Below, piece by piece: positions 50,957-60,856 of a DNA stretch of 64,000 bases; the stretch's first letter is position 1; each line of letters opens with the position of its first letter. The notes beneath the pieces are model-generated. The model was not told the origin of the DNA. It was given only the letters and a program-made list of their open reading frames with translations, and ran no database searches. This stretch comes from a bacterium. GTDB lineage: Bacteria; Zhuqueibacterota; Zhuqueibacteria; Zhuqueibacterales; Zhuqueibacteraceae. Location of the stretch: positions 252,539 through 316,538 of the forward strand of contig JAKLJX010000004.1 of assembly GCA_023150945.1 (NCBI GenBank), read 5' to 3'. The position numbers and the translations under genes are program-made.

Positions 50957-52600
50957 ATGCGCAGGACAATGATCAAGGCTTTTGCCGGGCTGGTGCTCGG
51001 GCTGGCAGCATGCTCGCCGCCGCCCAAAGCCACCACCGTGCCGGGCGGCGTACCCTCGATAACCGCAGAGGAGTTGCACACCCACCTGAGTTTCCTGGCC
51101 TCGGATTCGCTCGCGGGACGCGACACCGGCTCGCCGGGTCTCGAGCGCGCCGCAGCCTACATCGCTGCGGAATTGCAGCGGCTGCGGCTGAAACCGCCGA
51201 CCGCCAGCGGATCTTTTTTGCAGCCCTTCGCCCTCATCAGCCGGCAGCTCACGCCGGAGACGAAACTGACCGTCACCTCCCCGGCGGGCGAATCCGCGCA
51301 GTTCGATTTTCTCGATGATTTCTTTCCTTACCAGAAGGAGTTGCCGGAAACTTCGGAAACCATTACCGGCAAAGTAGCTTTTGTCGGCTACGGCATCGAG
51401 GCACCGGAATACAGCTACAACGACTTTGCCGGCATTGACGTGAAGGGCAAAATCGTGCTGGCAATGCGCCACGAGCCGCAAACCCCTGACACCAGCGTGC
51501 GGTTCGAGGGCAAAGAGACGACGCGCTACACGTACGTGAATGCCAAGGCGGCCGCCGCCGAGGCTGCAGGCGCGGCCGCGCTTATTCTCGTCAATGCACC
51601 CAATGACAGCGGACCGGCATTTCGCGCCGAGTTTCAAGCGTACCTCGAATACCTTGCCGAGCCCAAGATGCGTCTGGCCGATAAGCCGGAAGAGGAAGAG
51701 GGCGGTGGCTTCAAGATCATTGTCGCCGACACCAGCCTGGCCACGGCACTGCTGCGCGGCAGCGGCAAGACCCTGGCGCAGTTACAGGCAGAGATCGACC
51801 GCACCTACCGGCCACAATCATTCTTGTGCGAGAATGAAGCCACGCTGACGATTTCCGTGGTGCAGCGCAGCCTGCACGCGCCCAATGTCATCGGCTGGCT
51901 GGAGGGCAGCGATCCTCATTTGAAACACGAAGCCGTGGCGTACAGCGCGCATCTCGATCATGTGGGCCGCAATGCCAACGGTGAAATTTTCAACGGCGCG
52001 GATGATGATGCTTCCGGCAGTTCGGCGCTGTTGGAAATCGCCGAGGCCTTTGCGCAAAACGGCCGGCCGCCGCGGCGCAGCGTGCTGTTCCTCTGGTTTG
52101 CCGGCGAGGAGAAGGGCCTGCTCGGTTCGGAGTATTATGCCGATCATCCCGCCATTCCGCTCGCGCAAACGGCGGCCAACCTCAACATGGACATGGTGGG
52201 CCGCGTGCGGCCGCCGGGCGACACCAATCCCAAGAACGCCGGGCTGGCGGAGGAGAATACGATCTACGTCGTGGGTGGGCATCAAAACAGTGCCCTGCGG
52301 GAGTTGAATGAGGCTTCGGCGCGGCAGGTGGGTTTGGTGTGCGATTATCGCTATGGCGATCCCAGCCATCCCAAGAAGCTCTATTATCGCAGCGATCACT
52401 ACAATTTCGCGCGCCACGACGTGCCGGTGTTGTTCTTCACCACCGGCGAGCATGAAGACTACCACAAACCGACCGACGACGTCGACAAAATCAATTTCCC
52501 GAAACTGCAGCGCGTGGCGCAGATGGCATTTCTCACCGGCTGGCAGGTGGCCAATCAAGCGCAACGCCTGAAGCCGAATCAAGTGCCGGCAAGCCCGTGA
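50957..52600 (+). CDS. M28-family zinc aminopeptidase, lipoprotein, with PA domain
   Basis: The start ATG 50957 follows AAAGGA and gives a lipoprotein signal with LGLAAC (Cys19); total 547 aa. A PA (protease-associated) insert occupies about residues 130-250. The M28 zinc site reads SAHLDHVG, GADDDASG, GEEKGLLG, NMDMVGR and a final His in HEDYHKP, so all five ligand regions of the di-zinc site are intact. It removes N-terminal residues from peptides at the cell envelope. It is not obviously linked to the RsgA-like gene upstream. Confidence 0.92.
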   Translation: MRRTMIKAFAGLVLGLAACSPPPKATTVPGGVPSITAEELHTHLSFLASDSLAGRDTGSPGLERAAAYIAAELQRLRLKPPTASGSFLQPFALISRQLTPETKLTVTSPAGESAQFDFLDDFFPYQKELPETSETITGKVAFVGYGIEAPEYSYNDFAGIDVKGKIVLAMRHEPQTPDTSVRFEGKETTRYTYVNAKAAAAEAAGAAALILVNAPNDSGPAFRAEFQAYLEYLAEPKMRLADKPEEEEGGGFKIIVADTSLATALLRGSGKTLAQLQAEIDRTYRPQSFLCENEATLTISVVQRSLHAPNVIGWLEGSDPHLKHEAVAYSAHLDHVGRNANGEIFNGADDDASGSSALLEIAEAFAQNGRPPRRSVLFLWFAGEEKGLLGSEYYADHPAIPLAQTAANLNMDMVGRVRPPGDTNPKNAGLAEENTIYVVGGHQNSALRELNEASARQVGLVCDYRYGDPSHPKKLYYRSDHYNFARHDVPVLFFTTGEHEDYHKPTDDVDKINFPKLQRVAQMAFLTGWQVANQAQRLKPNQVPASP

Positions 52601-52666
52601 CCTGGCGCCGTCCTGCCCGCATGCCCGGCCGGTGCACGTTGGTGCCGGCATGAGTGATCTCCCACA

Positions 52667-53290
52667 ATGCAAAAGCATGAACGTACATTGCGTATTCGCC
52701 GGCTCATCCTGGCCGCGATTTTCATGGCGCTGGGCCTGGCCGGCGGTTTGGCGTTCTTTGCAGTGCCCGGCCTGGAATTGATGACGGCCACGGTCTTTCT
52801 GGCGGGTTTCATGTTGGGCGCAGCCCGCGGTTTTATCGTCGGCGGCATCGCTGAATTTCTCTACACGTTTTTCAACCCGCTGGGTCCCGCCATTCCGCCG
52901 CTCATGCTGGCGCAAATCGCCGGCATGGCCGTGAGTGGCTTTGCCGGCGGGTGCCTGGCCCGGCTTTTCCCTGATCGGCTGCCGCCGTTGCCTGCCTTTG
53001 CGGTTCTCGGAATTCTGTTGACCCTGCTGTTTGATTTCGCCACCACGCTGGCGTTTGGCTTGAGCATCAATCAAACCTGGGAGGGATTCTTCGCAGCGGT
53101 CACTTTTGGCGCGCCGGTTTATTTGACCCATCTGGCGACAAACGGATTGATTTTTAGCCTGCTCGTGCCTATACTCGCACGACATCTGCTCACACTGGCA
53201 GTGTTTCAATCGTTTGCCAGGCCGCCGGCTTCGCTTGCTGCGCGCAAGTCAAAGCCGGCAAACTTCACCAACTCCCAAGTCCAACTGTGA
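52667..53290 (+). CDS. ECF transporter S component (substrate-binding membrane protein)
   Basis: The 207-aa protein has about six membrane helices and starts IRRLILAAIFMALGLAGG, the pattern of ECF S components, with the G-rich ARGFIVGGIAEFLYTFFNPLGP loop also seen in them. These proteins bind a vitamin or metal and use a shared EcfA/T module, which is not in this window. It is coupled to the next gene by a GTGA overlap, which suggests that the two work together in uptake across both membranes. The substrate is unknown. Confidence 0.82.
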   Translation: MQKHERTLRIRRLILAAIFMALGLAGGLAFFAVPGLELMTATVFLAGFMLGAARGFIVGGIAEFLYTFFNPLGPAIPPLMLAQIAGMAVSGFAGGCLARLFPDRLPPLPAFAVLGILLTLLFDFATTLAFGLSINQTWEGFFAAVTFGAPVYLTHLATNGLIFSLLVPILARHLLTLAVFQSFARPPASLAARKSKPANFTNSQVQL

Positions 53291-55215
53291 ATCCTGCTCG
53301 CCTGCTGGTGGTGTTATTCCTCGGTGCCCGCGTGTTGTTCGCCCAAATTTCGAACGAGCCTGCTCTCCCTGACACGTTGCCGAAACCCGGCGCGGATAGC
53401 GCGGCCGTGGCGGCAACCGCGCCGGCGGAGGCGATTTCCTCTTCCGGCCGCACGGCCCACTGGCGAGCTTTCCACCATTTGAATCGGGCCGCGGTTGCGC
53501 GGGCAGACTCCCAAGCGCGTGCCGAAAATTTGTTCGAGGATGTGTGGCAGTTCGGCGCTCGCAGCCTGCCGCTGTTGCCGTTGCGCACGGGCGGCATCGG
53601 TCAACCGCGCTATTTTGCCACGGGCATGTTGCCGCCGGCGGCGTTGGATCATTTTGTCGATGAGGTGTGGTGGCGGCCGGGCGTGTACGGCACTGCCGAT
53701 CTCGCCGGTTTGCCCGAGGCCGCGGTGGATGGCATCACGTTAAATCAACTCGTGCCCGAAACGGGGCGTCAGGCACAGTCCGCTGCATTCCTCCATTTCA
53801 CCACGGACAGCTTGCGCTATGAAATTCCTTTTTCCCGCGCGGAGTACGTCAAAGGGCCGCTGGGTGGAGATGCGACGCGCGTGCGTTTTGGCCGCGCTTT
53901 CAGCCGCCGCCTGAATGGTTTGCTCCATCTCACCATCAACAATGCCGACGGTTTTGTGAACCGCAGCGGCAGTTTGGTGCGCTTGCCTGCTGAGGTGTTC
54001 AAGGCCGGTGCCCGCCTCGATTATCGCGTCAGCCAGAATTGGCAGGCGCGCTGTCGCTACTGGCTCGTCCGCGCCGAGGCCGGAGTGGAAGCGCCCTTCT
54101 TTCCCGAGGAATGGCAGCGCAGCGGCAACAACCGGCACAAAGAGACGCGGCTCTATCATGCTCTCGAGTTGAATCGCCGCGATCAGCTCGCGCTGCGCGC
54201 TTTTCTGTGGGACATTCATGAAGAGTTGAATGCGACTGCCGTCAAGATTCGCCACCGTCTGCGCGAAGCCGGCCTCGAAACGAGCTGGCAACGGCAGGGA
54301 GAATCCCTTGCCGCGATTTTCACCGGGCGCCTGAGTCATGAGAAACTGGAAAGTCCGACGATTGACTATCGCGGTCGCCTCAATGCCGCCGCCGGTTTGA
54401 AGCTGGTGGCGCAACTCCACGGGAGGCTCGCGCTGCAAACGGTGGCGCACGCCGGCTACAAGCCGGATTGGCCCACGGGCTACACGCTGGCGGCTGCGGG
54501 AATCTATCGTCTGACGTCTTCATGGTTTGCGTGGCTGGGCGTGGAGCAACGCCGCATTCCACCGGCGCCGGGGGAGCGCAGCAACAGTCTGCGTCTGCTG
54601 GCGCGGCCGGCAAAGCTCGAGGCGGTCACTCTGCAACAGGCGCTGGCCGGCATTGCCTTTGAAAGGCGCTCGTTCGCCGCGCGGCTGGTCTTCGGCAGCG
54701 GCTGGTGGCATGAGGGTTTTGTATGGAGCTTGCAGTGCGCGGACACCACGGCTGCGCTGCGCAACGATACCGCCGTCGCCGAAACGCCGGCGCTGCAAGC
54801 GCAACTGCGCTGGCGGCCTTTGGCTCACCTCGCGGTGGGTCTCCATGCGGCGCATGCGCCGCAAGAAGTGCCGCAGCAATTTTGGTTCTGGCATCAACCG
54901 CGCACCTACGTGCATGCCTACGTGGCTTCGCCCTGGATCCTGTTCGATCACGATCTCGAATTGACGCCGCGCTTTGCCGCGCGAGTGATCGGCGCGCGCT
55001 TCTCGCCGGATTTCTCCGAGGCCTTGGGCAGCGTGAGTTTCGCACACCTGGCCACGGCGCGAGTGATCGATTTTCAATTGCAGTTGCGCCATGGCGCCGG
55101 CGCGGTGTTTTTGTCATGGGAAAATCTGTTAGATCGGCGCTGGCAATGGCGGGCGGGAGTGCAAGATCCCGGTCGGGCTTTTCGTTGGGGATTTTGGTGG
55201 AGGTTCTTGAATTGA
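53287..55215 (+). CDS. Outer-membrane beta-barrel, TonB-receptor-like
   Basis: The 642-aa product starts at GTG 53287, overlapping the S-component stop (GTGA), and has a signal peptide (to about residue 20). Residues 125-200 resemble a plug-type region (GMLPPAALDHFVDEVWWRPG, VDGITLNQLVPETG). The rest shows regular amphipathic strands (YRVSQNWQARCRYWLV, LALRAFLWDIHEEL, and a final WGFWWRFLN). No canonical TonB box is evident. Pairing with an ECF S component suggests uptake of a vitamin such as cobalamin or a metal. Confidence 0.75.
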   Translation: MNPARLLVVLFLGARVLFAQISNEPALPDTLPKPGADSAAVAATAPAEAISSSGRTAHWRAFHHLNRAAVARADSQARAENLFEDVWQFGARSLPLLPLRTGGIGQPRYFATGMLPPAALDHFVDEVWWRPGVYGTADLAGLPEAAVDGITLNQLVPETGRQAQSAAFLHFTTDSLRYEIPFSRAEYVKGPLGGDATRVRFGRAFSRRLNGLLHLTINNADGFVNRSGSLVRLPAEVFKAGARLDYRVSQNWQARCRYWLVRAEAGVEAPFFPEEWQRSGNNRHKETRLYHALELNRRDQLALRAFLWDIHEELNATAVKIRHRLREAGLETSWQRQGESLAAIFTGRLSHEKLESPTIDYRGRLNAAAGLKLVAQLHGRLALQTVAHAGYKPDWPTGYTLAAAGIYRLTSSWFAWLGVEQRRIPPAPGERSNSLRLLARPAKLEAVTLQQALAGIAFERRSFAARLVFGSGWWHEGFVWSLQCADTTAALRNDTAVAETPALQAQLRWRPLAHLAVGLHAAHAPQEVPQQFWFWHQPRTYVHAYVASPWILFDHDLELTPRFAARVIGARFSPDFSEALGSVSFAHLATARVIDFQLQLRHGAGAVFLSWENLLDRRWQWRAGVQDPGRAFRWGFWWRFLN

Positions 55216-55662
55216 GGCCGGTTCTGGTACAGCATTTTTCCGGCGAGATACCTGTACGACAATATTAAGTCGAATTCTATTGCACAGACAAATAGCCCCA
55301 GGGGACAAAATGTAGAAGCGAAGGGCAACGCCTTGGAAAATGAATAATCATGAGATATCACCAAGCCCCAGGGCGGTGCCACAGCACCAGGTCAGGAATG
55401 CCGCCCCTGCAGGGCTATGAGCGATAGAATCTATCGCTTCCCAGGGCGCTGCCCGTGGGCTATTCCATGCGACCCCGTCGGGGTCCAGCTGGCCTTCTAA
55501 GCGATGAGAGGGTATGCTTGACGTTGTAGAACCTGGCACTGGGCTCAAATCTTCACAAGGTCCTTGCAAGATGACAATGGTTGTGGATAGAACTTTGGCG
55601 TTTGTGAAACATGGGCGCGGTGCCGCCAAATTTTCCCAAAGTCATCTGCCCTCAGAACGATA
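55216..55662. repeat. Intergenic REP-like hairpins and dispersed repeat
   Basis: The region holds GC hairpins such as CCCCTGCAGGG and GACCCC-GTC-GGGGTC (55471-55485), in a style typical of REP-type elements. It also holds the third copy of the dispersed repeat (55544-55591, CTTCACAAGGTCCTTGCA core). No gene is supported. Confidence 0.65.
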
Positions 55663-56058
55663 ATGCGATCATTCCTTCTTGTCACACTTCTTCTGCCGGT
55701 TGTCACATTGCTGGGCTGCGCGGCCGAGCCGCCCAAGGATATCACTGATCCCGGCCAGCTCACCTATTTGGGATTCGTGCATCGCGAAGTCAATTGCAGC
55801 CGCTGTCACGGCCCAGAGGGAACCGGTGGCATGTTCGGCCCGAAGATCCATGAAGTCATGCGCCGCAAGAGCCGCGCTTACGTGCGCGACGTTATTCTGC
55901 ACGGCAAAGGGGAGGAGGATGACGCCATGCCCGGCTTTGCGGAGCAGTTGACGCCGGAGCAGGTCGAACAGGTAATCGATTTCCTCGCGACGTGGGTGGA
56001 CAGCCTGCCGCGGCCGGCGGGCGCGGATTCCGGAAACGCCGCGCCATCTGCGCATTGA
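55663..56058 (+). CDS. Class I c-type cytochrome, lipoprotein
   Basis: The 131-aa protein has a lipoprotein signal with LLGC (Cys19), one heme-binding motif CSRCH (His serving as an axial ligand), and a Met ligand in AMPGF. The last ~20 residues are an Ala-Pro-Gly tail. It carries electrons in the periplasm, perhaps to a terminal oxidase. It converges with the ABC permease gene. Confidence 0.9.
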   Translation: MRSFLLVTLLLPVVTLLGCAAEPPKDITDPGQLTYLGFVHREVNCSRCHGPEGTGGMFGPKIHEVMRRKSRAYVRDVILHGKGEEDDAMPGFAEQLTPEQVEQVIDFLATWVDSLPRPAGADSGNAAPSAH

Positions 56059-56065
56059 ATGCGCC

Positions 56066-58675
56066 TCAGGCCTCGGCCCGCAACACCTCGAGCGGGGGAC
56101 GATCCACAATCCCGCGGCTGTTCAACATTCCCAACAAAATCGTCAAGCCGATGACTCCCAGCGCGATCATGGTGCTGGGCAGCACCGCCGGCGAAAAGGC
56201 GGTCTCAAAAACAAAGCGCGCCAGCGCCCACGTGCCGGCAAATGCCAGCAGCATACCGGTGAGCGCGGCGAGTCCGCCGAGGAAAAAATACTCGATGGTC
56301 ATGATTTTGATCACCTGGCGGCGCTGCGCGCCGAGCGTGCGCAACAGCACGCTTTCCTGAATGCGTTGATAGCGGCTGGTGATCACCGCGCCTGCCAGCA
56401 CCACCAGGCCGGTGAACACGCTGAAGAATGCCATGAATCGAATGACGAACGCGACCTTGCTCAAAATCGTTTCCGCGGTGGTCAGAATCAAAGCCAGGTC
56501 GATGGCGGAAACATTGGGGAATTTCTGCACCACGGCGCGTTGCACCTGCGCGGAAAGTTCGGCATTGCCCGCGCGCGTCACCAGCACTTGAAACTGCGGC
56601 GCGCCCTCCAGCACGCCGCCGGGAAAGAGCACGAAAAAGCTCGGCATCATGCGCTGCCAATTCACCCGGCGCAGACTGCCCACTCGCGTCGGCAACAGCA
56701 CACCCTGCACGTCGAACACCAGCTCATCCCCGAGTTTCACTTTCAAATCTTTCGCGATGTCTTCTTCGAGCGAAACCAGGATGGTTTCCTCCGGCTGCGT
56801 GCGGCGGCGCTGCATTTCGCCGGCCAGCAGGGTCTCGTTATCGTTGAGGCTGTCGCGATAGGAGGAACGGTATTCCCGGCGCAAAACCCATTCGGGAATG
56901 CCGGCAGTGGAATCACGCTGCAGCACGCGCGTGGTCGTGCCGTTGATGCTTTCCAAACGCATCGTCACGATCGGCACCTGCTGCATGACCGGCAGATTGA
57001 AAGAGCGAACCAAGTCCGCCACCTCTGCGGCTTGATCCGGCTGCACGTCGAACAGCACCAGATCGGGTTGTTGATCGGCGCCGGTCAGCTCGACCTGACG
57101 GAGCAGCGTTTCACGCGTCAAGTACAGCGTCGTGATGAGAAACGTGCCGAAGCCGAGCGCGAGCAACATCATCAGAGTTTGGTTGTTGGGGCGGTAGAGG
57201 TTGGCCAGTCCCTGCCGCCACACGAAACTCCAGTGGCTCGGAAAGTATTTGCGCACGGCGCGGGTCAGCAATCTCGCCACGCCCGCGAGCAGGCCGAAGG
57301 CAACGCCCACAGCCGCGGTGAAGAGCAATCCCTGCACGGCATTTTCCATTTGCCGCATGGCAAAGGCGGTGATGGCGAGCACGATGGCGACATAGAGCAG
57401 CCAGCGCAGCTTGTCGCGGCCGGGATGGGGTTGCGCCTCAAAAGCGGAGCGCAGGCTCAGTAGGGGGGAGATGTTGCGGATGGACAGCAGCGGCAGCAGC
57501 GCGAACAGCGAGGACAAGCCCAAGCCGGTAATCATGCCGTCCGCGAGAGCGCTCCACGAGACCTTCATCTCGAGTTGCACCGGCAGGAAATCGCCCAGCA
57601 CACGCGGCAGCAGAGTTTGCAAATAAACGCCGAGCGCCGCGCCGAGCGCCGCACCCAGCAGTGCAATCATCAGCGTTTGCACCAGAAAGATGCCGAAGGT
57701 TTGCCGGATTTTCGCGCCCAAACAGCGCAACACGGCGATGGCATCGAGCTTCTGTTTGATGTAGACATGAATGGCACTCGCCACGCCAATGCCGCCCAGC
57801 AGCAGCGCCATGAAGCCGACGAGATTGAGAAAGCGCGTTAGGTTTTGCAATGCCCGGCCCAGTTCCCGCGTGCGGCTCGCCACGGTTTCGTTGTTGAGGC
57901 GATGCTTGGTCAGTTGCGGCTTGAGGTCGCGCACCAGCCGGTCCGCGTCGACTTTGGGGTCGAGTTGGAATTGCACGCTGTGGGTAATCTGGCTGCCGCG
58001 CTGCACCAATTGCGTTGCCTCCAGGAATCTCATCGGAATAAAAACGCGCGGGCCGAAAAAGGCGTTGGCCGCAGATTCGCCCGGAATCCGCAGCAAGCGG
58101 CCGGCGATGCGAAACGTGAGATTGCCGATTTTGATGGAATCGCCCACCGCGGCCTCGTATTGCAGCAACAGGGCTTCCTCCACCAGGGCATTCTGGCCGT
58201 CACGAAAGGTGACCGCAGCCGCAGGCGGATCGGTTTCGAATTTGCCATAAAACGGGAAATCGCCGGCGACGGCTTTGACGCGCGCCAGCCGCGTGCCGGC
58301 CTGTTTGGGAAAATAGACCATGGAAGAGAAGCGCACTTCGCGCGCCTGCTTGCCGCCGAGGGAATCAAACAGCGCTTCCATCTCCGGAGCGAACGGCTGG
58401 CGTCCGGAAATCACCAAATCCGCGCCGAGCAGAACCTTGGCCTGCGCCTGCATCGCCGCAGCGAGATTCTGGCGCAACGAGCTGATCGCCACCAGCGCCG
58501 CAATGCCCAACGTGATGGAGGAAACAAACAACAGCAGGCGGCGGCGATGGGTGCGGCTGTCACGCCAGGCCATGCGCCAAATCCAACCTGCGGAAGGAGC
58601 GCGCCGCAAGTTCCCGTTTTGTGCCGGCACGGCAGCCACCGAGTCCGGCGGAGAGGACTTGCTACTCTCTTGCAT
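56066..58675 (-). CDS. YbbP-like ABC exporter permease (FtsX-type)
   Basis: The 869-aa protein is a large FtsX-family permease with one N-terminal helix, a long periplasmic domain and three further helices, repeated once and followed by a last FtsX core (FFSVFTGLVVLAGAVITSRYQRIQESVLLRTLGA...). This matches the MacB/YbbP type that extracts lipids or lipoproteins. It overlaps its ATPase gene by 14 bases. Divergent tesA next to an ybbA-ybbP pair is a widespread arrangement. Confidence 0.88.
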   Translation of the reverse strand: MQESSKSSPPDSVAAVPAQNGNLRRAPSAGWIWRMAWRDSRTHRRRLLLFVSSITLGIAALVAISSLRQNLAAAMQAQAKVLLGADLVISGRQPFAPEMEALFDSLGGKQAREVRFSSMVYFPKQAGTRLARVKAVAGDFPFYGKFETDPPAAAVTFRDGQNALVEEALLLQYEAAVGDSIKIGNLTFRIAGRLLRIPGESAANAFFGPRVFIPMRFLEATQLVQRGSQITHSVQFQLDPKVDADRLVRDLKPQLTKHRLNNETVASRTRELGRALQNLTRFLNLVGFMALLLGGIGVASAIHVYIKQKLDAIAVLRCLGAKIRQTFGIFLVQTLMIALLGAALGAALGVYLQTLLPRVLGDFLPVQLEMKVSWSALADGMITGLGLSSLFALLPLLSIRNISPLLSLRSAFEAQPHPGRDKLRWLLYVAIVLAITAFAMRQMENAVQGLLFTAAVGVAFGLLAGVARLLTRAVRKYFPSHWSFVWRQGLANLYRPNNQTLMMLLALGFGTFLITTLYLTRETLLRQVELTGADQQPDLVLFDVQPDQAAEVADLVRSFNLPVMQQVPIVTMRLESINGTTTRVLQRDSTAGIPEWVLRREYRSSYRDSLNDNETLLAGEMQRRRTQPEETILVSLEEDIAKDLKVKLGDELVFDVQGVLLPTRVGSLRRVNWQRMMPSFFVLFPGGVLEGAPQFQVLVTRAGNAELSAQVQRAVVQKFPNVSAIDLALILTTAETILSKVAFVIRFMAFFSVFTGLVVLAGAVITSRYQRIQESVLLRTLGAQRRQVIKIMTIEYFFLGGLAALTGMLLAFAGTWALARFVFETAFSPAVLPSTMIALGVIGLTILLGMLNSRGIVDRPPLEVLRAEA

Positions 58676-59390
58676 CTGCGCCTGCCTTTGCCTTATATTC
58701 GCCGTCAGTCCGTTCGTCCGAAATCACGGCGCCCCCACGCAAGCGCAGAATGCGTTGCGTGCGGCGCGCGAGATCGAGATTGTGAGTCACCAACACCAGC
58801 GTCGTGCCGGCTTCCTGGTTCAAATCAAAAAGCAGTGAGATGACGCGATCGCTGGTATCGGCATCGAGATTGCCGGTGGGTTCATCGGCAAAGAGAATTT
58901 TGGGGCGATTGATGAACGCGCGCGCCAGGGCCACGCGCTGCTGTTCGCCGCCGGAGAGTTGCGCGGGATAGTGATTCATCCGGTCGGCCAGGCCCACGCG
59001 TTCGAGCCAATCGGCGGCTGCCGGCCGCACATTGGTTTCGCCGCGCAGCTCGAGCGGCACCATCACATTCTCCAGCGCGGTGAGCGTGGGCAGCAGTCGA
59101 AAGCTTTGAAACACGAAGCCGATGAAGTCACGCCGTACGCGCGCGCGTTCGTCTTCATCGAGGCCGTCGATCTGAATGCCGTTCAACGTCACGCTGCCGG
59201 TGCTGGGACGATCCAAGCCGGCGCACAAGCCCAACAGGGTGGTTTTGCCGCTGCCCGAGGGCCCGACGATCGCGCAAGTCGCGCGTTCCGCCAGCGCGAA
59301 CGAAACCTGCTGCAAGACGGTCAGCGTGCGCTGGCCGCTTTGAAAGGACTTGCTGAGCTTTTCCACATGCAACATCGGATTCAAATCCAT
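58662..59390 (-). CDS. ybbA: YbbA-like ABC transporter ATP-binding protein
   Basis: The start ATG 59390 ([12 protein letters not shown]) follows an AAGAGA stretch; the 242-aa product has Walker [12 protein letters not shown], signature [15 protein letters not shown], Walker [13 protein letters not shown] and a [11 protein letters not shown] switch His. It supplies energy to the downstream permease. It is divergent from tesA with 63 bases between starts. An earlier frame to 60071 would run through tesA and is rejected. Confidence 0.92.
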   Translation of the reverse strand: MDLNPMLHVEKLSKSFQSGQRTLTVLQQVSFALAERATCAIVGPSGSGKTTLLGLCAGLDRPSTGSVTLNGIQIDGLDEDERARVRRDFIGFVFQSFRLLPTLTALENVMVPLELRGETNVRPAAADWLERVGLADRMNHYPAQLSGGEQQRVALARAFINRPKILFADEPTGNLDADTSDRVISLLFDLNQEAGTTLVLVTHNLDLARRTQRILRLRGGAVISDERTDGEYKAKAGADARE

Positions 59391-59453
59391 AACTATCTCT
59401 TGATTGATTCGATTCTCAGAATTGTGCCGACAATGTACGAAACCGGAGAACAC

Positions 59454-60128
59454 ATGCGCCAACGTTTTCACGTGTGGGAAATTCTTTTTCTCTTGAGCCT
59501 GCTCATGATCACCACGCCGGTCCGGAGCTCGCCGCCGGGGCAAACCGCCGGTGCGCCGCGGACCATTCTCTTTCTCGGCAACAGCCTGGCGGCCGGCTTT
59601 GGGCTTGATCCCGAATTGGCCTTCCCGGCGTTGATTCAACAGAAGATCGATTCGCTGGGCTGGAATTTCAACGTCGTCAACGCCGGCTTGAGCGGCGAAA
59701 CGTCCTCGGGCGGATTGCGACGCATCGACTGGCTGCTGCAGCGCGACGTCGACGTTCTGTTTCTCGAATTGGGCGCCAACGACGGATTGCGCGGCATTCC
59801 GCTCGAGCTCACCAAACAGAATTTGCAGGCGATCATCGCTCGCGTGCGGGCAAAAAATCCAGCGGTGAAAATCGTGATTGCCGGCATGATGGTGCCGCCC
59901 AATCTGGGCGCGGAATACACGCGCGCGTTTCGCGCGATTTTTCCGGATTTGGCCAAACGCAACCAGGCCGCCCTCGTGCCGTTTCTGCTGGAAGGCGTGG
60001 GCGGCGTGCCGGAGTTGAATCTGCCCGACGGCATTCATCCCACTGCTGCCGGCCATCGCATTGTGGCGCAAAACGTTTGGAAGGTGTTGCGGCCGGTGTT
60101 GCAGCCGTTACCTGCAAACCGAAAATAA
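59454..60128 (+). CDS. tesA: TesA-like SGNH lysophospholipase/esterase, exported
   Basis: The start ATG 59454 follows CGGAG; the 224-aa protein has a signal peptide and the SGNH blocks LGNSLAAGFG (Ser nucleophile; Asn replaces the usual Asp of GDSL, a variant I recall from this group), GANDGLRG and DGIHPTAAGHR with the Asp-His pair. It hydrolyses acyl esters or thioesters in the periplasm. Its placement divergent from the YbbA/YbbP pair is the conserved one. Confidence 0.9.
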   Translation: MRQRFHVWEILFLLSLLMITTPVRSSPPGQTAGAPRTILFLGNSLAAGFGLDPELAFPALIQQKIDSLGWNFNVVNAGLSGETSSGGLRRIDWLLQRDVDVLFLELGANDGLRGIPLELTKQNLQAIIARVRAKNPAVKIVIAGMMVPPNLGAEYTRAFRAIFPDLAKRNQAALVPFLLEGVGGVPELNLPDGIHPTAAGHRIVAQNVWKVLRPVLQPLPANRK

Positions 60129-60147
60129 CTGTTCAATCGGAGGGCGC

Positions 60148-60756
60148 ATGGGGCAAGAGGCCAAATGTCAGGTCAGCTTTGGCGGCCAAATTTCCGAAGG
60201 CCGCGCCTATCTCGAAGCAGCCGCGCTCTTGTTTCGCGGTGAATTTCGCCTGCAGATTCCCTTTGACCAGATCACTGCATTAACGGCAGCGGACGGGGAG
60301 CTGGCCGTCACGTCTGCGGCAGGCGTTGCGCGCTTCCAGCTCGGGCCACTGGCGGACAAGTGGCGGGAGAAAATTCTCAATCCCAAAAGCCTGCTGGACA
60401 AGTTGGGAATCAAGGCGGATTGTGAAGTCGCGGCGCTCAATCTTGCAGACGATGACTTTTTGCGGCAATTGCGCGAACGGGTGGGCGCGTTCAGCACCGT
60501 CAAACCGCCCAAGGTCTGCGACGTGATTCTGCTCGGCGTGAGTGACAAAGCGGCGTTGCGCCGGCTGGCGCAGCTTCAGAAACATCTCGGCAAAAGCGGC
60601 GCGTTGTGGGTTATCTTTCGCAAAGGGCAATCCCATTGCAACGAGAGTGACGTGCGCGCCGCCGGCAAGCAGGCCGGTCTGGTCGACGTCAAAGTCGTGA
60701 GCTTCTCGGCCACGCATTCCGGCCTCAAGCTGGTGACTCCCAAGGCCAGGCGTTGA
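60148..60756 (+). CDS. DUF3052-like protein
   Basis: The start ATG 60148 is set by CGGAGGG; the product has 202 aa. The second half matches DUF3052 as I remember it (KLGIKADCEVAALNL, CDVILLGVSDKAAL, GALWVIFRKG, GLVDVKVVSFSATHSGLKLV), while the first ~85 residues form an extra N-terminal domain. The function of the family is unknown. It lies 19 bases after tesA and may be cotranscribed. Confidence 0.8.
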   Translation: MGQEAKCQVSFGGQISEGRAYLEAAALLFRGEFRLQIPFDQITALTAADGELAVTSAAGVARFQLGPLADKWREKILNPKSLLDKLGIKADCEVAALNLADDDFLRQLRERVGAFSTVKPPKVCDVILLGVSDKAALRRLAQLQKHLGKSGALWVIFRKGQSHCNESDVRAAGKQAGLVDVKVVSFSATHSGLKLVTPKARR

Positions 60757-60856
60757 TCCTGGCCTTGCTTTTTCCGGCGGAATTGTTCATTTTGCAGCGA
60801 CTTCTTCCGCCGGCCGCACGCCGGCCATGCCTCAATACTTTCTCGTGAGACTGGGA

